The notes under the pieces were generated by a model. It made no database searches. It worked only from the letters and a program-made list of their open reading frames with translations, and was not told the origin of the DNA. The position numbers were made by a program, and so were the translations under genes. A stretch of DNA of 64,000 nucleotides from Dermanyssus gallinae (Eukaryota > Arthropoda > Arachnida > Mesostigmata > Dermanyssidae). Numbering within the stretch: position 1 is the first letter of the stretch; the number at the start of each line of letters is the position of its first letter. The stretch is from NCBI GenBank assembly GCA_003439945.1, contig QVRM01001782.1:868001-932000 (forward strand). The letters are read 5' to 3'. This document shows, piece after piece, positions 19,801-31,637 of the stretch.

Positions 19801-21926
19801 CGGCACACCGCAAGCACTGTCAAGTGGAGTTCAAGTTACACCGAAGACAAGAAATGGCGACACCTATAATCAGTCGACCATCTCGCTCATTGGATGTCCA
19901 TATACTGGAACAAGCACTACAAATGGCCTACGGCACAGATGATATAAACTATATTGAAAAAACGATTAAGCGATCTATCCACACGGCTGCAAAACCAAAG
20001 AATGTGAGACTGCAGAGACACAAGCCGTGGTTTGACAAGGAGTGTCGACAAATGAAGAAGGTGATCTGTTTGTACAAACCCACAACGACAAGTGAACTTC
20101 TACAACTGGCGGAATTAAAACGAATATTTAGATGTATGAAGAAAGAAAAGAAACGGCATTACGAGGAACAACAACGCATTAGGCTAATTTCGGAAAGCGT
20201 GCGGAAACCATGGCTACTTCTTCCAAGGAGACCAGTGCCTTCAAACCCATTGATAAATGACGAAGAGTGGGTAGCCCACTTTACAAATCTATTTACGAGA
20301 AACGTCATATTGCCAGATCAGGACCTTTTAGAAGAAATTGTTGATTTTACTGAGGACGAAGTCAAAACCGCAATTATATCGAAGCAAAACGGGAAATCAG
20401 CAGGACCCGATCGTATTCTTAATGAACACCTAAAGTCTAATATTGACGCTTTATGCCCTATTGTGACAAAACTATACAATGAATGTGTTCGACAAGGCAA
20501 AATTCCCGATGAGTGGCGGAAAAGCTATCTACAGCCTATATTTAAGCGAAAGGGAGATGCAACTGACCCAAAGAACTACAGGGGCATAGCACTTACAAGC
20601 GTCCTTTACAAGATATTAACGTCGCTCATCGTTAATCGACTGTACCCGTGCGTAGAAGACAAAATTCCAGCAGAACAATACGGTTTTTTAAAGAGGCGAT
20701 CGACGTCAGATGCAGTTGAGTTTGTTTTAAACCATGTATCACAACGCCTTTCTAACAAGAAAATGACATACGCTGCGTTTATAGATTTTCAAACTGCTTT
20801 CGATTGCCTGCCAAGGGACCGTTTATTAGACACGCTTCGCAAACGTTTTAACATAACAGGCCCCCTTTTTAATCTCGTTCATAATATATTAGCGCACAAT
20901 ATAATTTGGGTGAAAAACGGCGACCACTATGTACAAACACCCGTAACACAAACAATCGGGGTAGCCCAGGGAGACTCAGCTAGCCCATTTCTTTTTATTT
21001 TGTACGTGACTGGACTCGCGGACTTACTGCGTAATCTTAAAGCCCATTTTGCATTTTATGCTGACGACTTAGTCATTTTAGCAAAATCTCGTAACCATCT
21101 ACAGTTTTACCTCAACGAAACTGCGAAGTGGTGCGAAGAAAACAAGCTCAAGATTAACGCGGAAAAGTCACAGGTCTTACGCTTTAGCAAAGGAGGGTCA
21201 TACGCGGCCAGTGATCATGATCTGTCAGTATATGGACAACCACTCAAATTAGTTAGCCACTTCTCGTACTTAGGCATCACACTAACGCCCGGGCTCTCTT
21301 TTAGCAGACATATCGAGGAGATACAAGCAAAAGCTACGTCTGCAATGTTTTTGTTAGGTAATATGCACGATGTGGACGTAAAAACAGCTATAAATTGCTT
21401 TAAAATCAAAGTACTCCCTGTAGCAACATACTGCCTTTCCACAATTGCACCATACCTGACGCTTAGCCATTTAAAAAGTCTAGACAAGCTAAAGGCCAGA
21501 TATGTTAAGCGTGTTTTGCGGCTTCCAAAGTGCGCCTCGGCAACACTTGCCTTAGAGATGTGCGGAGAGAGAACACTTATTGAAGACCTAGCACTTAGTA
21601 ACACACCATTTACACCGCATATTCTAGACTCATATCGAGCCTACAGAGAAAACAGAAATTTAACATTTGTAGCTGAGAATTATACTGATGGCCCGGCCTT
21701 TTCTTCACGTAGATGGAAAGGAGCCATGCAAAGGAACCGCTCGGTAATCTGCCGAATAACCTGGCACGGGTACCACCATTACATATGCATGAAGCCAAGC
21801 TGTTTTAATATTGAAGAATGTGTTTGTAGCTTTTGCGGAGAGTTTGATATTGGACGCTATCATATACTTGTGTGCCCAGAAATATGCGGAACGTCCTTAT
21901 CATCCAAAGTTAAATTTTTATTGTAA
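19800..21926 (+). CDS. Truncated retrotransposon ORF2: reverse transcriptase
   Basis: The open frame extends back to an ATG at 19743, but the first 19 codons are host flank upstream of the insertion point. Element-coded residues begin about SAHRKHC. There follow PWFDKECRQMKK, SAGPDRILNEHLK and the RT palm FIDFQTAFD, then GVAQGDSASPFLF and FYADDLVI. The palm aspartates lie at codons 348, 441 and 442 counted from 19743. FSYLGITL follows. The C-terminus carries C-X2-C-X8-H-X3-C (CSFCGEFDIGRYHILVC), and just before it WHGYHHYIC parallels VHGFHHQLC of the other element. There are no stops. Lacking the endonuclease, it cannot retrotranspose on its own. Confidence 0.9.
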   Translation, partial: SAHRKHCQVEFKLHRRQEMATPIISRPSRSLDVHILEQALQMAYGTDDINYIEKTIKRSIHTAAKPKNVRLQRHKPWFDKECRQMKKVICLYKPTTTSELLQLAELKRIFRCMKKEKKRHYEEQQRIRLISESVRKPWLLLPRRPVPSNPLINDEEWVAHFTNLFTRNVILPDQDLLEEIVDFTEDEVKTAIISKQNGKSAGPDRILNEHLKSNIDALCPIVTKLYNECVRQGKIPDEWRKSYLQPIFKRKGDATDPKNYRGIALTSVLYKILTSLIVNRLYPCVEDKIPAEQYGFLKRRSTSDAVEFVLNHVSQRLSNKKMTYAAFIDFQTAFDCLPRDRLLDTLRKRFNITGPLFNLVHNILAHNIIWVKNGDHYVQTPVTQTIGVAQGDSASPFLFILYVTGLADLLRNLKAHFAFYADDLVILAKSRNHLQFYLNETAKWCEENKLKINAEKSQVLRFSKGGSYAASDHDLSVYGQPLKLVSHFSYLGITLTPGLSFSRHIEEIQAKATSAMFLLGNMHDVDVKTAINCFKIKVLPVATYCLSTIAPYLTLSHLKSLDKLKARYVKRVLRLPKCASATLALEMCGERTLIEDLALSNTPFTPHILDSYRAYRENRNLTFVAENYTDGPAFSSRRWKGAMQRNRSVICRITWHGYHHYICMKPSCFNIEECVCSFCGEFDIGRYHILVCPEICGTSLSSKVKFLL

Positions 21927-22015
21927 GACCAAAAAGTCACATTGTGACACCTTGTGCAAATTGAATCAACTGTCTACCAATTTTGTGGTGAAATAAATGC
22001 TGAATTGAATTGAAT
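19801..22015 (+). mobile_element. 5'-truncated non-LTR retrotransposon, TSD-bounded
   Basis: 2215 bp between perfect 12-bp duplications. The element starts within the last motif of the endonuclease domain (HRKHCQVEF, comparable to RKHIPVAV in the element at 12535), so reverse transcription stopped early. The whole reverse transcriptase is open. The 3' end has AATAAA at 21992-21997 and a (TGAAT)3-like tail rather than poly(A). Codon use and AT content differ clearly from the GC-rich relative at 12535-16109, which points to a distinct family of the same group. Confidence 0.9.
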
Positions 22016-22027
22016 TGCAAGTACATT
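22016..22027. repeat. 12-bp target-site duplication, 3' copy
   Basis: TGCAAGTACATT directly after the TGAATTGAATTGAAT tail. Confidence 0.85.
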
Positions 22028-22047
22028 GCTGGGGCTGCAGTCTTCTC

Positions 22048-22063
22048 TTAGATCTGTCCTGTC
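22048..22063. repeat. SINE target-site duplication, 5' copy
   Basis: TTAGATCTGTCCTGTC, matching 22243-22258 at 15 of 16 bases. Confidence 0.85.
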
Positions 22064-22242
22064 GTCGAGCCCGATGGCGTGCTGCAGTCGTCTGCGCCTC
22101 GTGACCGGAGGAGGCACAGAGGTGCGCGGATTCGAGCCTCACCTTTACACATTTGCATTTATGAGGTCCGTTTATGAAGCAATGCAAAAAGCAGTCCCAT
22201 GGACGCTATTTCTGGGTCGAGTGTCAGCTCAGAAACTATATT
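22064..22242 (+). mobile_element. tRNA-derived SINE, family A copy 2
   Basis: 179 bp starting GTCGAGCCCGATGGCG and bounded by 16-bp target duplications. It is homologous over its whole length to 10981-11165. The A-box region is near 22074-22093 and the B box GGATTCGAGCC at 22128-22138. The tail (CAGCTCAGAAACTATA) has no poly(A) or simple repeat. The two copies agree on the boundaries, so this defines the family well. Confidence 0.85.
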
Positions 22243-22258
22243 TTAGATCTGTTCTGTC
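22243..22258. repeat. SINE target-site duplication, 3' copy
   Basis: TTAGATCTGTTCTGTC; one mismatch to 22048-22063. Confidence 0.85.
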
Positions 22259-23399
22259 AACAAGGCCTAACGTCAAAAGCAGCTTTACGGCTATTCTAAT
22301 GATCGACTTTTGATCGATTAGCAGGGCACCTTTACTGATTGCTTCTATGTTGTTAAATAATGGTAACTCAACTGAGGTCACCCTGAACGTATGTTTCCCT
22401 ATGAAGTTTGCTTCATGTTTTCTTGCTTTCCAATCCCGATTACTTTCGTTCGCATTTTAAAGTTCCCGAGAAGGAGCCGACGTGATTTCTGTAAGCCGCA
22501 GCTGTAGGCAAGATACTTTATATGCGTCTCGGCCACGAAGTTCCGCAACTGATTATGATAACCAAGATTGCTTATTTTGTATACGTGTTTGCGCTTCTAA
22601 TTGTTCTCCTTGGACAGATAGCTGTGCCCTCACACAGTTATGTTAGTAATAGATTGATTCGGGTCTTCCAGCAGACAAGTATGAGCCATTGCTAGTAAAA
22701 TAAAAATAACACACAGAGCTCAATGACACTGTCTTGGCGTCGATTAGCTGTGCAATTTATAAGCCTCACAAATATGCGACTGTACCAACGTGCAGTGGTT
22801 AGGTCGCATTTGTAATGCAGACTTTGGTACCGTGTATATGAAATACAATTCTGATTCTGCTTTGATAATCCGACGGAACCTTCAACTAACAATGCGTCAC
22901 TCGAATGCTAGGGTTTACACATATTAACAAAACCGCCGCATATATACATGTATATATATATATATATATATTTATAATACTGCATGCAAAATGTTTATTA
23001 CGCAATAACTTTGCATTGTAAAGTAATACTACTGTATAATACTAAATATATAGTGTACGGGTTACGGGTTAATGCATATGATTGTTTACTGTAACATTAT
23101 GCAAATAATGCTCCTCTCTAATGACCCCAATGGCCGCATCACCGCGCGTAAATTCACATTATCGACTGTACTACCTAGTGAACTTTCTAGGACAGTATGC
23201 TTATTCGTCAGTATTGCAGTGCAACAAAAGCGAGACCACACACCGAGAGTGAGTTCATAGGTTCATGACGGCTCAGCTGTTGAATCCGCAGTTTCATCAG
23301 CAATGCTACGACATCAGGCCAGAAAGGTACCGGCAAACGGCTGACACTCTCTCTTAGTGTGCATGCAAACAGTGGTAAGCTTAATGGCGTCCAGCGTGA
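22259..23399. other. AT-rich non-coding, no gene seen
   Basis: Contains a (TA)n at 22947-22971. No element ends or coding signatures are recognised. Confidence 0.45.
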
Positions 23400-25528
23400 T
23401 CATTCAAGTGTCGGACTGTCATCACACAAAGCCAGAGATGGCTCGGTCGTTTACGTGAAGAATCCCTCCACCATTTTGTTGGAGATCACGCTCTTTCCCC
23501 CCCGCTTCCCTCCCCCATAAAGTGTTTGTGGTGTCGTCTCCTTTCTTCATCTATCCTTGTGTCGCGTTCCCGTCGTATGTGGTCTCGACGATGCCGTGAC
23601 AAAGAAAGTTCAGCTGGACCCGGCGGCCGACGACAGACGAAACGGTCATTCTGTTCGCTCTACTTACACGCCGTCAGTAGTCTGTTGTTGTTGTTTTTGT
23701 AGTAGTAGTTGTTGTTGTGGTGGTGGTGGTGGTTGTTGCTGTGGTACCTCCTCGTCCAGTATTCGGCTGTGAGAAAACCCGGATTGGGTAGCATCACGGT
23801 CTGGTTGGGGTGCTTTTAGTTTTGTCTCTCGTCTCAACTGGCAGTCTTTAGCTTCTACCCTTCAAGCTTCGCTCTTTCCTGTTCGCTTCTCTTTCTCTCT
23901 CCCTCTCCCGCTTGTTTTCTCTCTCTCTCTCTCTCTCTCTGAAGCATTTTCGATGTGCCGGTGGGGTTGGTCGCTTGGACAGTCAGTCAGGCCCGCTCGG
24001 CAGACAGACCATTTCTTGTGCCCGCATACAACATCACCGCAACTGGGCTGAACTCCAGGCGCTCTGGGTTGCTGGGGTGTGCGGAAAGCGCAAAAGCGTG
24101 TTTGAAAGACCACACCGTCTTGTTGATGTTGCGCATCTCTGCCAGCACCGCCGCCACAGCCGTGACAGCAACAAGGCAGCGTAGCTTTCCAGCTTGCAAG
24201 TTGCTTCGTTGGGCCGTACGGCTGGGTGGTTGTGGGGCTTGGTGATTGCCTAGTGGCATTACTAACTATTACTGCATCTCTAGCTGTTACTACCACTCCT
24301 GCTACGACAATAACTGCTGCTACTATTACTACACACACAGCAGACACACACACGCACGCACGCACACACACACATACACTACATGCAGTGGTGGGTGTTA
24401 TTTATTTAACACTGCTGTTGTAACGGAGAGCAAACTGTAGCGAAACACAGAGCGTGAAGGCCTGAAAGCTTGACGAAGTTAGAGAGAGAGAGCCTTAGAG
24501 AAGGAGATATGGGGGAGAGAGGAAGAGAAGGGGAGAGGGAGAGAGAGTGAAAGAGATTGAGAGATAGAAAAAGAGCCAGAGCTGCAAACTCCCGGTCTGG
24601 TCCGCACATATCCGACCGGCATAGGTTTCTCAGGCATACGCCATCTAGTAGGGAGACCTTCAGCCAGCCAGCAAGCAAGCAAGCAAACTAGCTAGCGCGT
24701 CTGCCCGCCCGCCCGCCATGGTCGGAGGTGGGGGTGGGTCGCAGGGGACAGCGGGCGTTCGCCGAACACTACTTCCGCCTGATGAGGAACCAGGGCCAGT
24801 GAATTGCAACGAGCGGTGGTATCGGCGTACGCCTGCGGCCGTTCTACTATTGCCCCCCGCAATGGTTCGTGGTAGTCGTGGAGGCCGCCGCCTCCGCACC
24901 AGCGGCCGGTGATGGCCACCAGGGAACCCACCGGCCTCGCGTCCCTTGAGGCTTCCATCGCAGCTTTGGGTAGTTGCTTCTCCCGCTCCCGCTTGCCGCC
25001 GCTCTCCGTCCAATAGCCAAACCGGCGCGCTGCTGTCTATTTATCGCAGAGCTCGTTGTGTTGGGAACCAAACGGAACCACGGCTGGCTGGCTCGCTTAG
25101 TGCCTACGCGCTATCGACTGTGCCCGCCATTCATGGGGGCAAGCAATGCGTTTAATAACAACATAGGGCCGCAGCAGCAACAGCAGCAACGAGTGGCATA
25201 GTGACACCACCACAGCAGCATAGCGCCATGGCGCAATGAGTGGCCGATTTGGTTCTAGGGCCTTCTTCCGAATGCTGCAGAATACTGGTGGTGGTGGTGG
25301 TGGCTATAGTGGGCGGCAGTGAGGACGGCGGGCTGCTTTCCTCTTGTGCAGGCCTAGCGGCGCCAGATGCGGGCTGGATTGGTTTCGTCAGTACGGCCTG
25401 CACGCGCCAGTTATGTAAAGAAGCCTGGGCCTTGTCTATGCCCACTAAAGAAAAAGGCGCTTCAGCTATCTAACTCACCGTGTGAGCGTTTACTCACGCA
25501 TCGGCAACTAAGCTATATACCGCAAAAC

Positions 25529-25530
<2 letters not shown>
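23400..25530. other. GC-rich non-coding block with CT/GA runs
   Basis: Simple repeats dominate: (TTG/TGG)n near 23680-23745, a CT-rich tract at 23880-23940, (CA)n near 24330-24375, a GA-rich tract at 24480-24560 and CCAG/CAAG/CCCG tetranucleotides at 24662-24716. The many frames up to 169 residues overlap on both strands and lack domains. GA-rich tracts resemble GAGA-factor sites of arthropod promoters; this is a composition argument only. Confidence 0.4.
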
Positions 25531-25570
<40 letters not shown>

Positions 25571-25581
25571 TTATATATACA

Positions 25582-25663
<82 letters not shown>
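25531..25663. repeat. (TA)n with periodic ACATATTT interruptions
   Basis: 133 bp of TA broken by three ACATATTTATAT variants, giving a loose higher-order repeat. Confidence 0.9.
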
Positions 25664-25665
<2 letters not shown>

Positions 25666-26723
25666 TCTTTATCAGTACGACACATATATAAGTTCGCATT
25701 TTCTACGTATTTATTTATATTTATGCGATGAAACGGTATGACTTTTTAATCTTCCAATTTTACAATCACTGTTTTAGCAGCTATATAAAAATTCGGACCT
25801 TTCCCTTATCTATGATTGCTGTGCACTTTTTAGCTGAGACACTTACTCCCTACTCTTGCTACACTTCAGGTCAACATTGACGCTAGCTAATATGATTCTT
25901 CCACCCACCCTTAAGGAAAGCGAGCTATTTATGACATCAATACAATACGTTTCTGCAAGATGAAACGTCTATTTGGTAAAGTTATTCCTTTTCACTTATG
26001 ACAAATTCTCTTTTCTGTTTACGCGTTATGTGCGTTACGTTTCTGTTTATGACGTTCTAAAAATATTGTCACGTAACATAAGAATATGTAACAACCAGGA
26101 CAGAATACGATCAAAATACCTATATGTGATGCTGCAGACTTTTCTGGACGACAGAATGCGGCGAGTGAGGTCAAACCATATTTCCACGGAAAATGCAATA
26201 ACGCAAAGATACTAAAATATGCAGTGTCCTTTAAACGCTCTATTGCAAACTAACGAGGTGTAATAGATCGTAAAAATGGCGGATGAAAAACGCAAATAGT
26301 TTGACAACAAGAAGGCTTACGTCTGAAACAGCCACAAGACGATAAGGACACTGCCAGCAGGTATCAGCAGATGTGATGATGTTTTCGGCTGAGGAACGGG
26401 AGTGCAACGGGTCGTAACGGGGCTGAATGAACTGTAGTGCTAATAACAGTAACATTTGTTGCACGTCCGGCATTGTAGCCTACCGGTGGGTGGCAAGGTC
26501 TACCATTGGCTAAACACATGAACAGATAAGTAGTCATTATTGTCAAGTACCTAGGTCATCTTTCAGGCCACGCTTCTTGGAGCAGACTACGCGTAAGCGC
26601 TTATTGCAGTCGTGATGTACCTCTTTTAATGGTGGCGAGAGCAGTGTAACACGCAAATCGCCACTGCTTAAGTGCTAGCTAGGCCGTGCCATACAATTCC
26701 AAGCTTGAGGGACTGGCAAAAAA
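25664..26723. other. AT-rich non-coding, no gene seen
   Basis: No motif or element end recognised. Confidence 0.45.
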
Positions 26724-26778
26724 GCCGGGATTTAGTAGGTGAGAGTTCCACACTAGTCCGCTATCTGACAGTGCATAA
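26724..26778 (+). mobile_element. Fragment of R1-like LINE 3' end
   Basis: GGGATTTAGTAGGTGAGAGTTCCACACTAG...GTGCATAAGG aligns with the 3' untranslated end of the element at 37469-38586 (GGATTTTAGTGGGTGCGAGTCCCACACTACC...GTGCATAACG, 38490-38555). Only about 55 bp remain. Confidence 0.6.
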
Positions 26779-26830
26779 GGTATTCAAACCCAAAACCTCC
26801 CATACACGAAAAGCGCTAACCAGCACGAGC
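26779..26830 (-). mobile_element. tRNA-like SINE head
   Basis: On the minus strand an A-box-like TGGTTAGCGC (26813-26822) and a B-box-like GGTTTGAATACC (26779-26790) stand in tRNA order. No second copy was found, so family membership is open. Confidence 0.4.
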
Positions 26831-29396
26831 GAGTTGAAGGCGGCACAGATCATATAGTATATGTAACTTAATGTATCCCCGGGCAAATTCGACTTTCGCC
26901 TTTGACACACTAGACGTTCACCAACAACAAGGACGCAATGAATTATATGAAGTTCAAAGCACATTCTGTGGAAAAGGTAGCACCATTGAACACGCAGTAG
27001 CCAGGCCGTAAAACCGAATCGACCCACACTGAGCACTATATACTCCGACCGTCTTTATGGATTTCGCAGACGGCTAAGAGCGGAACACATTTTTATTGCA
27101 CAAGTTGCCCACAGCCATCTACCCAGAGGAGCGAAAACTCCACAAAAGATCGCCTGTTTGTCTCCCCACCGTCCAGCCAATGAATCATTATCTTGGCCCA
27201 CAAGTTGGAACGTATCCGGCGTTCGTGGCAGCGAGCGGTGCATTACGGCAGCGATTACACAAAGACCCAGCGGCCATCGCGACGGGCAACACCACCGTTC
27301 CCAGCCCACAGCCCCACAGTTCAACAATCAGTCGTCCAATGGCCATCACAATGGCCAGCAGCGCAAAGCACCGAAATGATGTTGGCACACTTCATGCCTG
27401 CCAACTTCTACCGCCACTGCTCCGGCTGCTTCTTTGCCGTTTCTTGCTAGTCGACCTCTTGAAAGCCCGCCGCCTTGGAATCGAGATGGCTACACTCGAG
27501 CACTCGCCCCCCCCCCCCCCCACATTTGCCTCTACCCCCTTTCTCTGCACCTCTCTCACACTCAAACACACATGCGTACTCTCTCTCTCTACCCCATTCT
27601 CTCGCCCCTCTCTCTCTTTGCAGTCGTTTTTATCTCTTCCGATTTCTCCCCCAGCAATTTCTCTCAATTTCGCTGTCTGGAGACTACCCACTGCCAACAT
27701 CCCAGTCTGTCAGGGCTTGCAGTATGTCCTGTAGGCTGCGACTACAGCTGTAGCAACCGCGGACTTTGTTCGAGCACCTTGACCTCACAGTGTGCTTCCG
27801 CGGTTGCCCTGACGACCGGTGGCGTCTCAGCGCCCCAGCGGCACGAATGCGGTTCTTCTGTTTCTTCCTGACCCACTCCAGCCCGTTCGGCGTCCGAGTC
27901 CCTGGTTTCCCTCGGCAATGAGCCAGCGATAGACGTTGACCGGTCTCTTCACTAAGCTTGCTCGGTTTCCGACCATGTTGGGGAAGGCCCACAACTTATC
28001 CGCTATTTTACGCCGTGTTACGCCGCTAGGGTTTGCTGCTGTTGTTGCCGCCACATGCTCTACCGAGTAATGATACCTACCTAATAAAGTCAGGTGTTGG
28101 CGTCGTGCACTTAGGTGCCGAGTATTCATATGGACGAGAAACACAACAGCGTAACAGCAATAGCAGCAGCAACGACGGGCCAGCATTTGTGGCTATACGG
28201 GTATGTCAAAATTTCAGACTGTCCCAGCCCAATCTAAAGATAAGGAGTAGTAGCAACTAATATCAAATGTTTTTTTTTTCTTTTTTAATTGCCTACGCTA
28301 ATCGACGTCTGTACAGATGCAGCCATTTGCAACACTAGAGCCAAATAGGAGAGCACGACATTAGGCAAATTTTTGTGTGTCTTTCACACAGCTGCTTTGT
28401 CAAGAAGGGGCGCTGTATACAACCATACGGACACGCGTGTGGCATCATACCGCCTAACGGTAGTCGCTACAGCTCGCGACAAAGACTCAAGGGTTGTCAT
28501 CATCGATCGTATTGATAATTTGCTGTCGCGTATTTGATAACAAGACTTCATTTAATGTCTATTTTGGGTGGAATACTATACGCCATTACAGTCAGCATGC
28601 AGGCGCAGATCCGGAGTCATGCTTCCAGGTTGCCAGAAGCCAACAAATGCAGAGGATACTCTGGCGTTGGTTATTTGTTGCCTGCCAATGTTGTCGTTGG
28701 CGTTTGAGACGGGCTCCCTTACAGTCAAGTTGATTCAGAGCGGGTGAGTAGAAGCTTTAACCATTCGACAGAAAACTCGAGGGCATTCTTGCATCAAAGG
28801 CTGTAGCTTGATATTCAACGAGGAGACGCAGCATTGGGGCAATTTGTTCCTAGGTTTAGGAATCTGTGACTACACGTTCACGCGGAGATAATTATGTATT
28901 TCAAAGTGCTGATATAGTAAATAATAACAATAATAATAAAGTAGCATTTCTTATTCGACCTGTGTCAAAGTACGATGCGCCATAATGTCGTCAAGGGCTG
29001 TCGTAGTGTTACACGGGCCTTCCACCGACTGACAAGATTTTCCATTTATGATATTGTAAATTACAAAGGGCAGGTGGTGGCCGATCACGATATACGTCTA
29101 GCTCATAAATAAAGTGCAATCAATTTGGGACAGAGATATACTCTTCGTCTGTCAGACTCTAATCAGAGGCTGGCCATGTGTAATGCGCATCCGTACGCCA
29201 AAGTATCTCGTTTGCGCAAGTGATTCGCATAATCTGATAGATGATTAAATATGTTTTTAACGCTGTGGCACGATATCGTCTAAATGCATCTATCGTCATC
29301 GCCGTATCGTTACTGGAGTTATATAGGCTGTCTCCAGCAGAGGTTTGTAGCAGCAGAGCAATGACAGCCACGTCTAACAAATACAACCAGCAAGGC
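26831..29396. other. Non-coding; GC-rich 27000-28260, AT-rich after
   Basis: The first part holds a C15 run at 27507-27521 and a CT-rich tract at 27575-27625, with overlapping domain-free frames (longest 212 residues). The second part has nothing recognisable apart from T9 and AAT/AATA runs. Confidence 0.4.
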
Positions 29397-29490
29397 CGGG
29401 GCTCGAACTCGCGATTGTTTTGCTAACCATGGTTACCGCGGCAACGCTTCGTTTCGAACGATGCGTTAGCCGCCTAAGCCACCGCCGCTA
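29397..29490 (-). mobile_element. tRNA-like SINE head with long variable region
   Basis: On the minus strand GGTGGCTTAGGCGGCTAACGC (A-box region, near 29464-29484) is followed by GCGAGTTCGAGCCCC (B box, 29398-29412). The gap is longer than in a normal tRNA, as in Leu/Ser-type heads or after an insertion. The first motif is also the classic 'row of the cloverleaf' seen in SINEs. One copy only. Confidence 0.45.
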
Positions 29491-30243
29491 CTAGAATAGT
29501 TCAAATAGTTATCTCTATTAAATGTAAACTGCTGCCGCTGCTTCAAAAACGCACCGCCAGACGAAAAGGAATTTTAGGTGACTCACTTCAAAGGCTGGCT
29601 AGATTAGATATTCATAGTACTACTGCTTATGACAGGTCGTTATGAGCCCTTCAGATGGGGACTTCTACCAGCAGACAGCCTGCGACTAAGCCTCGTCTTA
29701 TAGACGAGGCTACTACGTCATCGTGTACTTTGTCTGATCCGACAAATAAGCCCCGCGCAAACAAACTCTTCAATTGGGAAAAGGGAAATGGCCCATCTTG
29801 TGAGAGCTGAATGATAGAGAGAGAGAGAAGGCAGCAGAATACGCACACGAAAATTGTAGATTCACTAAAGCTGCGCCAGTCGTTCGTAGCAGAGTTTTGA
29901 GCTAGTAGCCGCTGTGCCAGAGCCAATTCCCGGGAGTATCCGCCCGTCCGCTGTTAGTAATAGTCCATACAGTTACGACTCCTACCGGTGCAGCATCTAG
30001 ACGGAAATTGGGTGAATATATACTTATATCAGAGTTCATTCAGAAGCAGGAGAGCAGCCTTTGCTCGAGCCGGTGTGTGGTATGTCGACCCTTCGCGACT
30101 CGACGCGGTCTAGCAAATCTTTGTGCTCATTTTGAGGAAGCGGCTCGCGGACAAGGACATGTGTCTGGCTTTCCCTCGCTTGGACGACCGCTTACCCGAC
30201 GCAAAGACCCCCAACCCTTTCCGTATGTATAACCTGGCCACAC

Positions 30244-30315
<72 letters not shown>

Positions 30316-31398
30316 TATACATACATATACTTGCGGTAAAACATTAGGGTCGAGCCGCCCCTAGAAGCTTGTTTGCATACTAATTTTATTATGATGGTGA
30401 GCAGCGGCGAAGAACGTCTGGCGCGCAACTATACATACACACACACTCAGGGGCGTCTACTGTGTGTCATCTTTATTGCCAACTCGGCGCCCGACTCGTC
30501 CAGATGTGGGCAAAGGCGACACCCACGCCAGTGCTATTACCAGCGCCGCCACCGCCCATGCATGCATGTATCTGCACTTGAAGCAAGATAACGCTTATGC
30601 AAAGTGGTTTATGAACTCCTCTGCACTGAGGAATAGCAACAACAACATCATCAAAATATCAGCAGCAACAACAACAACATCACCAAAATATCAGCAGCAC
30701 CAACAACAACGACGCCAACGACGACCACGACGATGACGAAAACAGCCACAACGACAAGAACCTCACCCCCCGCACCCCCGCCGCCCCGAACTCGGCTTCA
30801 TGATCATAATTGTCGGATCGACGAAGCATGCATCGGTCCCTGCTTGTTAGCATAATAATGTCCGTATTAGAACGTGCATGGTTCGCGCGCCAGATTTATA
30901 GACTGATGAAAATGTGCCGAGTGATCGAGTCTCGTTTAGCGCAGCCAGTGTAGCTGTCCGTACTGTGCGCCTAACGTCTACGTCTGTATACCATATAGCT
31001 GCTACACGCACAGGTTGGACTCGTTCCATCCATCTACCAGCGCTGTAGCCCTTTCCTCCCTCGAGCCGTCGTGTGATGCGGCGCGCTCCCCAGCTCCCCA
31101 GCGAATACCGTTGGGAGAAAGAGAGACCGTAAAGAACCGCGCTTCGGTATTCAGGGGACTACTCACCACAGTGCGCTATGGTGTATCGCGTAAAGTCAAA
31201 AAGGCCGCCGGACATTGTTTTAGACCGAAGCAACCATACAGAGCACACACAGAAAAGGTAATGCAGTGAGGTATTATGATATAGTTTTGACCTGCTACCT
31301 ACACAACACAGGATTGTGATTGTGCACTCATGATATACACACGCATTTATTTATGTATAACCGTAATCGGTATTCCCAAATTCTGAAAAAGACCGCAT
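29491..31398. other. Non-coding with (TA)n and CAA repeats
   Basis: Contains a short perfect hairpin (AGCCTCGTC/GACGAGGCT, ~29691-29713), a long (TA)n at 30249-30330 and two ~30-bp tandem units with the core CACCAAAATATCAGCAGCA between 30641 and 30705. No gene is supported. Confidence 0.4.
30249..30330. repeat. (TA)n microsatellite
   Basis: About 82 bp of TA with ACATATATAC variants at the right end. Confidence 0.9.
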
Positions 31399-31637
31399 GC
31401 AAAGGGTATGCGTTGTCGCCGGGGTCGAATCCATGGCTCATACTGTAGCGCGATTAGCAGCATCCCATAAGCGCTAAAGCTGCCAAGCGCAATGTCTCGA
31501 AGAATTGTTGACTATATATATATATATATATCACAACAGTTATCCTGTGTTAGATTATAGATATACCAACGTAAGCTCATATCGTCAACGTTTGTTCGAG
31601 ACATAGCTTTTGACAGCTTTAGTGCTTACGGGATGCT
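31399..31637. repeat. Inverted repeat of a tRNA-like segment around (TA)n
   Basis: 31459-31512 and 31584-31637 are inverted copies (GTCAAC...TTCGAGACAT...CAGCTTTAG.GCTTA.GGGATGCT) around a centre with (TA)n at 31513-31531. The left copy continues on the minus strand to a B-box-like GGATTCGACCCCGG (31419-31432) and so has a tRNA-like A/B layout; the right copy keeps only the A-box half. Confidence 0.6.

Noticed and set aside
27096..27734. 212-residue open frame
   Set aside because: It runs through a C15 run and a CT microsatellite, and has no homology.
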